DNA of 32,807 nt from JBFLVQ01 sp040758525 (GCA_040758525.1 JBFLVQ010000026.1:1-32807), one strand, 5' to 3'. Shown: positions 7,057 to 15,744, counted from the first letter of the stretch. The notes: generated by a model not told the origin, from the letters alone. Made by a program: numbers and translations.

Positions 7057-8636
7057 TGAAAGATCAAACCCTAGAAAATCCCCTACGCGAAGGTTTGCGC
7101 ATGGAGCGCAAGGCGCAACCCTGCGTGGTTGTGATCTTCGGCGCTTCCGGCGATCTTAACAAACGCAAATTAACGCCGGCGCTCTATAGCCTTTATCAGC
7201 AACATCTGCTTTCGAACGGTTTTGCAATGGTCGGGTTTGCACGTAGCAAGATGGATCATGATGCCTTTCGCAAGCTGATGACCGATGCAGTACGAGAATT
7301 TGGCGAGGGCGGCTTAGGTGATGAGTCAGTCTGGAGCAGTTTTGCTCAAAATCTCTTTTATGTTTCTGGCGATCCACGTAATCCCGATTCCTATAAGGAA
7401 CTCTCTAAGCTACTTGATGAACTGGATCGAGATCATGGTACAGCAGGCAATCGCCTCTTCTATCTCTCGACTCCACCCGAACTTTATAGTCCTATAATGG
7501 CACAACTCGGCGAGGCAAAACTGAACCGCTCACCAATCACAAATGGTTGGGTGCGTATCATTGTTGAGAAGCCATTTGGTTATGATCTACCCAGTGCGAT
7601 CAAACTAAATAGTGAAGTAGGGGCGGTCTTTAATGAGGACCAAGTCTACCGTATTGATCACTATCTGGGTAAAGAGACAGTACAAAACATCCTGGCATTC
7701 CGTTTCTCAAATGGTATCTTCGAGCCGATCTGGAACCGTAACTTTATCGATCATATTCAGATTACAGCCGCCGAAGCAGTTGGTGCCGGCGAGCGATTAG
7801 GCTATTACGAAGGCGCCGGAGCACTACGTGATATGATCCAGAACCATCTCTTGCAGGTCTTTTCGTTGGTCGCTATGGAGCCACCTGTATCACTTGATGC
7901 TGCTGCTGTACGTGATGAGAAGCAGAAGGTGATGATGGCAGTGCATCCCTTCAAACATGATGAGGTGCACAAATATGCTGTGCGTGGCCAGTATGGACCA
8001 GGTTCCTCAGGGGGAAAATCGGTGCCAGGTTATCGAGAAGAGATACGAGAGCAGAACGCCAAAGGGAAAGGTGAGACTTATAATCCTGAGTCTAACACCG
8101 AGACCTACGCAATGGTGAAACTGTTGGTCGATAATTGGCGTTGGGCAGGTGTGCCTTTCTACATACGTTCAGGCAAGCGTATGCCAAAACGTGTGTCAGA
8201 GGTTGCGATTCAATTCAAGAAGGTGCCACATCTACTCTTTAGTCAGACGGAGACCGACCGTATTGAGCCAAATACATTAGTGCTCCGTATACAGCCTGAA
8301 GAGGGTATCACGCTTAAATTCGGCGCCAAAATGCCAGGCCAAGCCATGCACATACGTGATGTGAACATGGACTTCCAGTATGGTACACAGTTTGGACGCC
8401 ATTCTCCGGAGGCCTACGAGCGTCTACAACTCGACTGTATGCTTGGCGATCCTACCCTCTTTGCTCGTCGTGATATGGTTGAGAAAGGCTGGGAACTACT
8501 CACCCCGGTGCTAGAAGTCTGGCGGGATGAAAAACCCCGTGTAGAATTTCCCAACTATGATGCAGGAAGTTGGGGGCCGGCTGAGGGTGATGAGTTTCTT
8601 GCTAATGATGGCGGCCGCCGCTGGCGCAAGCCTTAA
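7056..8636 (+). CDS. zwf: glucose-6-phosphate 1-dehydrogenase
   Basis: A 526-aa enzyme that oxidises glucose 6-phosphate to 6-phosphogluconolactone and produces NADPH. The cofactor loop is GASGDLNKRKL (29-39). EKPFG is at 171-175. The active-site block RIDHYLGKE contains the phosphate-binding H202 and K206, and H264 in IQNH is the expected catalytic base. I chose the ATG at 7056, which overlaps the gnd stop (TAATG) and has AGAAGG upstream; an ATG at 7035 has no ribosome binding site. A loop of about 10 extra residues (near 328-345, rich in E, K, G and N) lies before the conserved SNTETYA segment. It is followed by opcA, whose product is known to act on this enzyme. Confidence 0.97.
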   Translation: MKDQTLENPLREGLRMERKAQPCVVVIFGASGDLNKRKLTPALYSLYQQHLLSNGFAMVGFARSKMDHDAFRKLMTDAVREFGEGGLGDESVWSSFAQNLFYVSGDPRNPDSYKELSKLLDELDRDHGTAGNRLFYLSTPPELYSPIMAQLGEAKLNRSPITNGWVRIIVEKPFGYDLPSAIKLNSEVGAVFNEDQVYRIDHYLGKETVQNILAFRFSNGIFEPIWNRNFIDHIQITAAEAVGAGERLGYYEGAGALRDMIQNHLLQVFSLVAMEPPVSLDAAAVRDEKQKVMMAVHPFKHDEVHKYAVRGQYGPGSSGGKSVPGYREEIREQNAKGKGETYNPESNTETYAMVKLLVDNWRWAGVPFYIRSGKRMPKRVSEVAIQFKKVPHLLFSQTETDRIEPNTLVLRIQPEEGITLKFGAKMPGQAMHIRDVNMDFQYGTQFGRHSPEAYERLQLDCMLGDPTLFARRDMVEKGWELLTPVLEVWRDEKPRVEFPNYDAGSWGPAEGDEFLANDGGRRWRKP

Positions 8637-8654
8637 TTAGTGACAGTTGATGAG

Positions 8655-8692
8655 TGATAAGTGACGAGATTTCTTTACATCGTCACTTATCA
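8655..8692 (+). promoter_or_regulatory. perfect 13-bp hairpin in the zwf-opcA gap
   Basis: TGATAAGTGACGA (8655-8667) is the exact reverse complement of 8680-8692, with a 12-nt loop. It begins 18 bases after the zwf stop and ends 21 bases before the opcA ribosome binding site. No T-run follows, so it is not a classic terminator. It could be an mRNA processing or stability element. The left arm continues an upstream run of related GTGA-containing units. Confidence 0.65.
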
Positions 8693-8723
8693 TACTTCTT
8701 ATGCCACTATTTTGGAGGAGTGT

Positions 8724-9887
8724 ATGGAAGCATCTAATGTAGGAAGTTTAGAGTCGCTGAGCGGTGGCGCAATGAAGCCATTCGAGTTGCGCACCATTGA
8801 GCGCGAACTACGCGATCTATGGAAAGAGAAACCAGAAGAGGCGGCTCAGCCTGGCAAACGTACAACCATGCGGGCTTGTGTACTTAATCTGCTTATCTAT
8901 CAGGAAGGCGACGAACAAGGAAGTTTAAGTGAGACAATTTTAGATATCACTAAGCACCATCCTAGTCGTGTGTTAGTGCTATCGACGCGGCCTAATTCGC
9001 TACACGATAACATAGGAGCGGAAGTCTCGGCGGTATGCCATTTCACACCGGGGAGAGGCAAACAGATCTGTTCTGAACAGATCTATATTGCTGCAGAAGG
9101 AAACGCAGTAAAGCGTCTAGCAGCTACAGCAATGCCACTATTTGTCTCTGATCTACCAGTTGTACTCTGGTGGCGTGGTGTGCCGATCGATGGTCAGCCA
9201 TTCCGTGGTCTGCTTTCGGCTGCGGATCGCGTTATACTTGATTCAAACTATCTACCACGTCCTACGATCTTCCTTTCTGTGCTGGCAGCAATGGCGCGCG
9301 AGCATTTTAGCCATGTTGCCTTTAGCGATCTCAATTGGGCGCGTCTTACTCAGTTACGCTCTCATATCGCAGGTCTCTTTGATGTGCCAGACCTACGTAA
9401 TTACCTGCGAGATCTCAACAAGCTTTTAATTGAGTATCCAGCTAGCGAAGCCGATAAGGAATTGCCTTCTCCACAAGCAATGTTATTGCTTGGTTGGCTT
9501 GCTAGTCGTTTGCATTGGAACACTGACCCAGATATCTTTCAATCTAAGTCAGGCGCACATATGTTCAAGTTCAAATCGAATGAGCGTGAGATCACAGTAG
9601 ATATGGTACCGGTTGATACCATGAAAGAGCAAGATATGCGGCTGACAATGACTATGACCGATAATACTGGCTGGCAGGAGGCGCGTATTATCATTAATCG
9701 TGCCTATGAACGTAATGCTATTGAAACAAAACTTGAGACACCTACTATCTGCTGGCTTAAAGATGTTGCACGCTATGAGATGCCTAGTGAATCTGAATTG
9801 ATGGTGCGTGAGCTAGAAATACGTAGTCATGACACTGTCTATGAAAACACACTAGAGCGTGCTGGCCATTTTGTAGAGAATATGTGA
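8724..9887 (+). CDS. opcA: OpcA, glucose-6-phosphate dehydrogenase assembly protein
   Basis: A 387-aa protein of the OpcA family, which in cyanobacteria and actinobacteria activates or assembles glucose-6-phosphate dehydrogenase; the same role is inferred here from the family and from the neighbouring zwf. Recognisable parts are the N-terminal RTTMRACVLNLL segment, a central LPVVLWWRG strand, an S-A-A-D-R-V-I-L-D-S segment and the LLGWLASRL-W helix. The frame extends to a GTG at 8661 within the upstream hairpin, but the ATG at 8724 follows GGAGGAG at good spacing and is preferred. It lies between zwf and pgl in the pentose phosphate operon. Confidence 0.93.
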   Translation: MEASNVGSLESLSGGAMKPFELRTIERELRDLWKEKPEEAAQPGKRTTMRACVLNLLIYQEGDEQGSLSETILDITKHHPSRVLVLSTRPNSLHDNIGAEVSAVCHFTPGRGKQICSEQIYIAAEGNAVKRLAATAMPLFVSDLPVVLWWRGVPIDGQPFRGLLSAADRVILDSNYLPRPTIFLSVLAAMAREHFSHVAFSDLNWARLTQLRSHIAGLFDVPDLRNYLRDLNKLLIEYPASEADKELPSPQAMLLLGWLASRLHWNTDPDIFQSKSGAHMFKFKSNEREITVDMVPVDTMKEQDMRLTMTMTDNTGWQEARIIINRAYERNAIETKLETPTICWLKDVARYEMPSESELMVRELEIRSHDTVYENTLERAGHFVENM

Positions 9888-9895
9888 TCTTAACC

Positions 9896-9934
9896 AAGGA
9901 GAGTGTAGAACTATCTGTTTCCTACACTCTCCTT
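9896..9934 (+). promoter_or_regulatory. perfect 13-bp hairpin in the opcA-pgl gap
   Basis: AAGGAGAGTGTAG (9896-9908) is the exact reverse complement of 9922-9934, with a 13-nt loop. The left arm contains the Shine-Dalgarno sequence AAGGAG and the right arm its complement. It starts 8 bases after the opcA stop. The following bases (ATAATCTG) contain no T-run. Stem and loop sizes nearly match the zwf-opcA hairpin, though the sequences differ. Confidence 0.65.
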
Positions 9935-9960
9935 ATAATCTGCTCACTGAGGTCAAACAT

Positions 9961-10710
9961 ATGCCAGAACGACGTCAGGTTATTGTTTGTCATGATGAAG
10001 AGGATATATTCGTACGAGCCGCAGATCTGTTCACACAACTAGCAAGCGAATCTGTCGCTGCACGAGGGCGTTTCTCGGTGGCGCTTTCAGGCGGTAATAC
10101 CCCACATGGGCTTTATACCAAATTGGCTAGTGATCTATATCGCAACCGTATCGATTGGAGTCGAGTACACCTTTTCTGGGGTGATGAGCGTAGTGTTCCA
10201 GTAGATCATAAAGATAGTAACTATCGTATGGCCAATGAGGCATTGATCAGCAAAATTTCTATTCCAAGTGAGAATATCTATCGAATGTCTGCTGAAGAGG
10301 CTGATATTGGTACAGCCGCAGCCAACTATGAAGCAACAATCAGACGCTTCTTTAACCTTCAAGAGGGTAGCTGGCCACGTTTTGATCTAATTCTACTTGG
10401 TATGGGTGATGATGGTCATACGGCTTCACTCTTTCCTGGTACACAGGCGCTTGCTGAGAAACAACGTATTGTTGTGAAGAATTGGGTGGAGAAGTTCAAT
10501 ACCAATCGTATGACATTGACTGCGCCAGCTATTAATCATGGCCGTAATATCCTCTTTATGACAGCAGGAGAGAAGAAGCGTGGACCACTTAAAGAGGTAT
10601 TGGTGGGAGTACGCAATCCTGAGCTTTATCCATCGCAGCTAATTCAGCCGCTAGATGGGAAATTAATCTGGCTAGTTGACGAGGCTGCCACTGGTGGCGA
10701 GAAATACTAA
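9961..10710 (+). CDS. pgl: 6-phosphogluconolactonase, DevB type
   Basis: A 249-aa protein, normal for the glucosamine-6-phosphate isomerase-like (DevB) lactonases, which hydrolyse 6-phosphogluconolactone to 6-phosphogluconate. Conserved blocks are ALSGGNTP (41-48), F-W-G-D-E-R-S-V-P (72-80), DSNY (85-88) and GMGDDGHTASLFPG (147-160), which contains the catalytic histidine. Gene order and function complete the oxidative branch with gnd, zwf and opcA. The ribosome binding site is weak (GAGG), unlike the other genes of the operon, and a hairpin lies just upstream. The gene converges with the next gene, leaving 14 bp between the stops. Confidence 0.95.
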   Translation: MPERRQVIVCHDEEDIFVRAADLFTQLASESVAARGRFSVALSGGNTPHGLYTKLASDLYRNRIDWSRVHLFWGDERSVPVDHKDSNYRMANEALISKISIPSENIYRMSAEEADIGTAAANYEATIRRFFNLQEGSWPRFDLILLGMGDDGHTASLFPGTQALAEKQRIVVKNWVEKFNTNRMTLTAPAINHGRNILFMTAGEKKRGPLKEVLVGVRNPELYPSQLIQPLDGKLIWLVDEAATGGEKY

Positions 10711-10724
10711 ATCAATAACCAAGA

Positions 10725-11546
10725 TCATGCTTTAAACATAGCGTTGATCTCCTTAAAACTCACCGCCTCATCAGCAAACGTGAATGTGCCATAAGTTTGC
10801 ATCTCTCGTGCGGCACGAAGAAAAGCACCCAGCGCAGCACGTGAGAGTGCACTGCCAACACTGATCCGTTTAACACCAATCTCAGATAGCTCTGTAAGGC
10901 TTAATTGAACACCTTGCAGTCCCATAACAACATTCACAGGGCGATCCAGAGAGTTGACCACTGAAACAATATCCTGTTTACTTGTAAGACCGGGTGCATA
11001 GAGAACATCTGCCCCAGCCTCCTGAAATGCCTGAAGTCGTTTGATCGTATCTTTGAGATCAGGACGACCGACCAGGTAGTTTTCTGCACGTGCCGTTAAG
11101 ATGAAAGAGAACGGAAGAGAGCGCACTACTTCAACTGCTGCACGTATACGCTCGACTGCATGTTCAAGCTCATAGATCGTAAGCTCTGGACTCTTGGCTA
11201 TATCTTCGATTGAGCCACCCACAAGCCCTGTCGCGGCAGCAAGCCGCATAGTCTCTGCAACCATTTCAGGGCTATCTCCATAGCCGTTTTCAAGATCGGC
11301 GCTCACAGGTAGATCTGTAGCCAAGACGATATCAGTGATATGACTAAGCACCTTGTTGCGATCAATTATATTATCCGGCTGTCCAAGAGAGAACGCATAT
11401 CCAGCGCTGGTAGTTGCTAATGCCTCAAAGCCTAGGTGTGCCAGTAATTGAGCCGTGCCAATATCCCAGGGATTAGGGATGATAAATGCGCCATTTCGTT
11501 CATGTAGAGCGCGAAAGTTTTTTCCTTTTTCAGCTTGAGTCAACAT
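10725..11546 (-). CDS. isocitrate lyase/phosphoenolpyruvate mutase superfamily protein
   Basis: A 273-aa single-domain TIM-barrel protein of the PEP mutase/ICL superfamily, shorter than true isocitrate lyases. Visible family marks are PWD near residue 28, TTSAGYAFSLG (45-55), the metal-site block ADLENGYGD (83-91) and GGSIED (110-115). The isocitrate lyase cysteine loop (KKCGH) is absent, so isocitrate cleavage is unlikely. Relatives cleave methylisocitrate, oxaloacetate or phosphonates, or are uncharacterised, and the substrate cannot be fixed here. GAGGTG precedes the ATG. A terminator-like hairpin lies 24 bases upstream, separating it from the tRNA gene. Confidence 0.85.
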   Translation of the reverse strand: MLTQAEKGKNFRALHERNGAFIIPNPWDIGTAQLLAHLGFEALATTSAGYAFSLGQPDNIIDRNKVLSHITDIVLATDLPVSADLENGYGDSPEMVAETMRLAAATGLVGGSIEDIAKSPELTIYELEHAVERIRAAVEVVRSLPFSFILTARAENYLVGRPDLKDTIKRLQAFQEAGADVLYAPGLTSKQDIVSVVNSLDRPVNVVMGLQGVQLSLTELSEIGVKRISVGSALSRAALGAFLRAAREMQTYGTFTFADEAVSFKEINAMFKA

Positions 11547-11567
11547 TTAGCACCTCATATAGGCTAG

Positions 11568-11590
11568 AAAAGCCACCTTATTAGTGGCTT
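11568..11590 (-). terminator. terminator-like hairpin after tRNA-Leu
   Basis: Read on the minus strand, AAGCCAC, a 7-nt loop and GTGGCTT form a 7-bp stem running into TTTT. It lies 30 bases past the 3' end of the tRNA and 24 bases before the start of the PEP mutase-family gene. It probably ends the tRNA transcript, or partly attenuates read-through into the next gene. Confidence 0.55.
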
Positions 11591-11619
11591 ATTAGTAAAA
11601 AGAGTCTATTGATTGTAAA

Positions 11620-11705
11620 TGGCCCGGGCCGGACTCGAACCGGCACGCCAGTTACCCAGCAGCGGATTTTAAGTCCGCTATGTCTGCCTATTCCATCACC
11701 GGGCC
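11620..11705 (-). tRNA. tRNA-Leu (anticodon UAA)
   Basis: An 86-nt class II tRNA. The acceptor stem GGCCCGG/CCGGGCC (11699-11705 and 11621-11627) pairs perfectly, and the discriminator base is A (11620). The anticodon stem GCGGA/UCCGC closes the loop CUUAAAA, giving anticodon UAA (11669-11671). The long variable arm GCUGGGUAACUGGC is typical of leucine tRNAs. The T arm is GCCGG-UUCGAGU-CCGGC. CCA is not encoded. Only 18 bp separate it from the adenine deaminase stop, so it is likely processed from that transcript or driven by a promoter inside ade. Confidence 0.96.
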
Positions 11706-11723
11706 AAAATAATGCTAGAGATT

Positions 11724-13454
11724 TTAATCCTCTATGAAAAGATCTACCAGTGCAAAACGCGAAACATCCACCAGACCGCGATCCGTGATCTTCAATTGTG
11801 GTATTACAGGTAGAGCCAGGAAAGACATTGTCATAAAAGGATCAGATAGTACACATCCCAAACGATGACTGGCGGCTTTCAATTCATTCACACCTGCGCT
11901 TACCTCTGCAATAGGCCGATCTGACATTAGCCCTGCAATTGGCAATGGTACGGCTGCCTCTACTCTCTCACCATCTGCTGCTGCAATACCGCCGCGCATC
12001 TCTACAACTTGTGTGACTGCACGACAGATACTCTCATCATCGGCACCTAATGCAATCACATTATGTGAATCATGTCCAATCGATGCCGCTAAAGCACCAC
12101 GCTTAAGGCCAAAACCGCGTACTAGACCAAGGCCACGCCGCCCTGACGCACGATGTCTTTCTACTACTGTAATCTTGAGCAGATCACGCTCAGTATCGGC
12201 TACAACACGCTCTTCAATAATCTTTGGCTCGTCAGTGAACTGTTCAGTATAAAGTTGATTACGCCCTAGTCCTATGATTCGAGCACGCCGACTACGTGCT
12301 GGAATAAGAAAATCTTCTTTATGCAATGCCCCAACATTAATAGAGTTTTCTGGTAAGCTGGTTTGAAACTTGGTTGGCGGTAGCAGCGATTCACCATCAA
12401 CTGCAACCAGTTGACCATCTTTATAGACACGCCGTGCATGTATGTCCTGTAGTGAATCGAAGACAACCAGATCAGCATAGTAGCCAGGAGCAACGGCGCC
12501 TGTACGCTCAATACGGAAATATTCGGCAGCGTTGATCGTTGCCATACGCAGTGCCGCCATTGGCGCAAGTCCACCAGCAATCGCGCGGCGTAAAAGGAAG
12601 TCTATATGTCCTTCTGTAAGGATATCATCAGGATGGCGATCATCAGTAACTAGCAGGCAACGACGCTCATTTACAGGATTGACAAGTGGTAACAGATCCG
12701 TGAGGTTCTTTGCTGCAGTACCTTCACGCAACATTATGTAGAGTCCTACACGCATCTTCTCACGCGCTTCTATGATTGTAGTGCATTCATGATCAGAAGC
12801 GATTCCACTTGCTGCATAAGCACATAATGCCACTCCAGAGAGACCTGGCGCATGTCCATCTAGGCGTTTATGTGCGCCCAATTGTAGCTTTGCCATCACT
12901 TGTGGATCGGCATTAAGAACACCAGGATAGTTCATCATCTCGGCAAGTCCTAGGACTTGTGGATGATCAATGAAAGGCGCCAGATCCTCAGCATAGATCG
13001 TTGCCCCAGATGTCTCTAGATCGGTTGCTGGTACACATGAGGGAAGCATAAAAAAGACATTAAGCGGCACACCCTGACTCGATTCAATCATAAAACGCAG
13101 TCCTGGCAGTCCCAACACATTAGTAATCTCATGTGGATCGCAGATAACTGAAGTAGTACCACGTGCCACTACTGCATGGGCAAATTGTGGCACGGTCACC
13201 ATTGCGCTTTCTATGTGTACATGTGAGTCGATAAATCCTGGACAGACATAGAGTCCCTTAAGATCCTCTTCATGGCGGCCACGATATTCTGTCCCTATAC
13301 CAACTACCAGACCATCATTGATAGCAATATCGGTCTGATAGATCTCAGCCGAGAGCACATTGACTAATTGCGTATTGCGTAGTACCAGATCGACCTCGCA
13401 ATCGCCACGTGCAGCATGTATCACGTCTGCCAGGTTGCCTATATTTCTTGTCAT
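11724..13454 (-). CDS. ade: adenine deaminase
   Basis: A 576-aa amidohydrolase that converts adenine to hypoxanthine in purine salvage. Its length matches the bacterial Ade family (about 570-590 aa). The metal-binding HVH is at residues 78-80 in PGFIDSHVHIES, followed by CDPHEI, GHAPGLSG, SDHEC and V-T-D-D-R-H-P-D-D. The C-terminal domain characteristic of Ade (HDSHNVIALG, GG-AA-DG) is complete. The ATG at 13454 is preceded by GGGAAAGGG; a TTG eight codons upstream lacks a ribosome binding site. It lies 36 bp downstream of the M28 peptidase gene on the same strand, and the tRNA-Leu gene follows immediately. Confidence 0.95.
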   Translation of the reverse strand: MTRNIGNLADVIHAARGDCEVDLVLRNTQLVNVLSAEIYQTDIAINDGLVVGIGTEYRGRHEEDLKGLYVCPGFIDSHVHIESAMVTVPQFAHAVVARGTTSVICDPHEITNVLGLPGLRFMIESSQGVPLNVFFMLPSCVPATDLETSGATIYAEDLAPFIDHPQVLGLAEMMNYPGVLNADPQVMAKLQLGAHKRLDGHAPGLSGVALCAYAASGIASDHECTTIIEAREKMRVGLYIMLREGTAAKNLTDLLPLVNPVNERRCLLVTDDRHPDDILTEGHIDFLLRRAIAGGLAPMAALRMATINAAEYFRIERTGAVAPGYYADLVVFDSLQDIHARRVYKDGQLVAVDGESLLPPTKFQTSLPENSINVGALHKEDFLIPARSRRARIIGLGRNQLYTEQFTDEPKIIEERVVADTERDLLKITVVERHRASGRRGLGLVRGFGLKRGALAASIGHDSHNVIALGADDESICRAVTQVVEMRGGIAAADGERVEAAVPLPIAGLMSDRPIAEVSAGVNELKAASHRLGCVLSDPFMTMSFLALPVIPQLKITDRGLVDVSRFALVDLFIED

Positions 13455-13490
13455 AAACCCTTTCCCAGGCTGCCTCAAGAGGTCGCCAGG

Positions 13491-15152
13491 TCACTTGTTG
13501 CCAGCCGCTTTAAGCATCTGTTCCCGTTTGGCCTTGAATTCCGTTCCTTCTCGCCAGCTAGGAATACCGTCCGCCTCTGCCACTTCGTAACCAACACGTA
13601 GCAGCATCTGCAGATCCTCCACCATTCCACTCAAATCCCAATCGGATCTCACTTCATCAGAAGGCTTATGATAATCTTCTGCGGTATAACGAGCATTTAT
13701 TTTGGCGCCGTAATCAGCAGGCTTGTCAACGAACTCTACACCAGATTTAGCATAGAGCGCAGGCACGCCCTGCTTGGCAAAACTAAAATGATCAGAACGA
13801 TAGAAGGAGCCTTTCTCGGGTGTGGGATCTGGCTTAGCAACACGTCCTTGTTTAGACGCCGCCGCCTTTACATAATCATCTAAGGTAGAGTTGCCTAGTC
13901 CTATCACCATTACATCCTTAGTACGTCCATAAACATTGAGTGCATCCATATTGATAGCTGCCACTGTCTTGGTAAGCGGATAGAGTGGATTCTCACCATA
14001 ATAAGCAGAACCAAGCAGGCCACGCTCTTCGCCTGTGACAGCAAGAAAGAGGATCGAGCGTCTAGGTGGCTTGGGTAATTTAGTAAAAGCCTTAGCCAAT
14101 TCTAGCAATCCTGCTGTGCCGGTAGCATTATCAACTGCACCATTGTAGATAGCATCATTATTGACCGGCACGCCAACACCAAAATGATCCCAGTGAGCCA
14201 TATAGACTACATACTCATCTTTAAGTTTTGGATCGCTACCTTCTAGCTTAGCAATTACATTATGAGAGTCTACACGGCTAAAATCATTTTTAAGCCGCAT
14301 AGAAGCTTTTACACCCAGCGGGAGGGGGCGAAAATCGCGGTTAAGCGCGGCCTGTTTAGCGGCAGCAAAATCTTTACCAGCTAAAGCAAAGAGTTCTTTA
14401 GCTTTCTCTACCGTAATCCACCCTTCGAAAGGCGCTAACGACATATTGTTGTCAGGCCCGCCAATAGTAAAACCCTTAACACCCCAACTATTGCGTACTA
14501 CCTCCCAAGGATAGCTGGCTGGTTCAGTCTCATGCACAATAAGACAGCCTGCAGCACCTTTCTCGGCAGCGATCTCATATTTGTAAGTCCAACGACCATA
14601 ATAGGTCATTGCGCGGCCACCAAACATCTTCTCATCTGGTAGTGGTGGATCGTTAATAAGCATCACTAGCACTTTGCCGCGCAGATCTTCATTCTTGTAG
14701 TCATTCCAATTGAATTCAGGCGCGGCGGCGCCGTAACCAACAAAGACCAGATCACCATCAATACTAACCTGCTCAACAAGTCGTCGGGTTGAAGCAACAA
14801 AATCATCACGATATTGTAGCTTGACGGTCTTATCACCAGCAATAAAACTCAATTGTGGTTCAGGTGTATAGCCGATCAGAGGCACTTTCTGTAGGTAAGT
14901 GCCATCGGGATTGCCTGGTTTTAGGCCCAGTTTTTTGAAGTTCTCAACCAAATAGTTGAGCGTCATCTCTTCACCTTTACTGGCTGGTGCACGGCCTTCG
15001 AACTCATCTGAGGCAAGGCGTCTTATATATGTAAGAATGTCACTAGCATTAATACTAGCAAGCGCGGCTTCTGGTCCACTTGCGCCTACAGCCCCAGCAA
15101 TAGTTAAAGCGATAGTTACAAGAATCGTAAGGGCATAGATATTTCGCTTCAT
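13491..15152 (-). CDS. exported M28-family zinc aminopeptidase with PA domain
   Basis: A 553-aa protein with a Sec signal peptide (residues 1-23), so it acts outside the cytoplasm. A PA-like insert at roughly 130-260 precedes the catalytic domain. The dizinc ligands expected for M28 peptidases are in place: H320 in AHWDH, D341 in GAVDNATG, E375/E376 in TGEERG, an Asp in INMDAL and a His in SDHFSF. Relatives release N-terminal amino acids from peptides. GGAG precedes the ATG at 15152. It is first of a minus-strand series with ade and tRNA-Leu. No functional link between a peptidase and purine salvage is obvious; shared transcription may simply reflect proximity. Confidence 0.92.
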   Translation of the reverse strand: MKRNIYALTILVTIALTIAGAVGASGPEAALASINASDILTYIRRLASDEFEGRAPASKGEEMTLNYLVENFKKLGLKPGNPDGTYLQKVPLIGYTPEPQLSFIAGDKTVKLQYRDDFVASTRRLVEQVSIDGDLVFVGYGAAAPEFNWNDYKNEDLRGKVLVMLINDPPLPDEKMFGGRAMTYYGRWTYKYEIAAEKGAAGCLIVHETEPASYPWEVVRNSWGVKGFTIGGPDNNMSLAPFEGWITVEKAKELFALAGKDFAAAKQAALNRDFRPLPLGVKASMRLKNDFSRVDSHNVIAKLEGSDPKLKDEYVVYMAHWDHFGVGVPVNNDAIYNGAVDNATGTAGLLELAKAFTKLPKPPRRSILFLAVTGEERGLLGSAYYGENPLYPLTKTVAAINMDALNVYGRTKDVMVIGLGNSTLDDYVKAAASKQGRVAKPDPTPEKGSFYRSDHFSFAKQGVPALYAKSGVEFVDKPADYGAKINARYTAEDYHKPSDEVRSDWDLSGMVEDLQMLLRVGYEVAEADGIPSWREGTEFKAKREQMLKAAGNK

Positions 15153-15202
15153 AGGAACTTCTCCAATAAAATGATGCGGGCAATATTTAGCAGTATCAAA
15201 TA

Positions 15203-15232
15203 ATCTTAATGTCTAAGTACGACTTACGTCAA
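15203..15232 (-). promoter_or_regulatory. candidate promoter for the M28 peptidase-ade-tRNA transcript
   Basis: On the minus strand TTGACG (15232-15227), an 18-bp spacer and TAAGAT (15208-15203), about 50 bp before the peptidase start. Five of six -35 bases and four of six -10 bases match consensus. It is close to an oppositely directed candidate at 15251-15278. Confidence 0.4.
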
Positions 15233-15250
15233 CGCCGACCCGGTCTACCG

Positions 15251-15278
15251 TTGCGTGTGAGCGGGAACTGTGTACAAT
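15251..15278 (+). promoter_or_regulatory. candidate promoter for the small basic protein gene
   Basis: TTGCGT (15251-15256), a 16-bp spacer and TACAAT (15273-15278). If used, it leaves a leader of about 100 nt before the ATG at 15388. Confidence 0.4.
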
Positions 15279-15387
15279 TATTGCTAATGGCGGTCAATAT
15301 GACTAGTTTGATGTTTAAGGTTTCGTGAATGTTCCTGCCACTGTAGGGACAGCCTCGCGAGCCTAGGAAGGAGCGCGCTTTATATTA

Positions 15388-15744
15388 ATGAGCAACAAAT
15401 CTGGTAATAAACCATCGGCCGGTAAGCCGGTCACTAAATCGCCTGCTAGTAAGCCTGCTGGCACTGATTATAATGTTGGTGATGAGATCTCTTATGCTAC
15501 CGCACACGGAATGGATTACGGCACAATTGTCAAAGTGATCAATGATCCTTCTGCGCCTGCTGTTGAAGTACAATTTGAAGATGGTCGCAAAGAGGTAAAA
15601 AAGACACGTGATCGCGCGATGCGACTTTTACGCCGTGCTACTGGTAAGAGTGAGCTTGAAGAACAGCGAGGCGATCGTGGCAGATTACGTGATTATGATA
15701 TTGAAGAGGTACGTCGTAGCGAGCAGCGTCGAGGGGGACGTTGA
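15388..15744 (+). CDS. small basic protein with a central SH3/KOW-like segment, unknown function
   Basis: A 118-aa protein in three parts. Residues 1-26 are rich in K, P, S and G and look disordered. Residues about 28-75 form an alternating beta pattern, VGDEISYATAHG-DYGTIVKV followed by VEVQFEDGRKEV, resembling SH3/Tudor/KOW barrels that bind nucleic acid or protein. The tail (about 76-118) is strongly charged, with many Arg and Glu residues. No named family is recognised. AGGAAGGAG lies 14 bases before the ATG, longer than usual, but no closer start codon exists in frame. The makeup suggests RNA or DNA binding, which is inference. Confidence 0.65.
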   Translation: MSNKSGNKPSAGKPVTKSPASKPAGTDYNVGDEISYATAHGMDYGTIVKVINDPSAPAVEVQFEDGRKEVKKTRDRAMRLLRRATGKSELEEQRGDRGRLRDYDIEEVRRSEQRRGGR

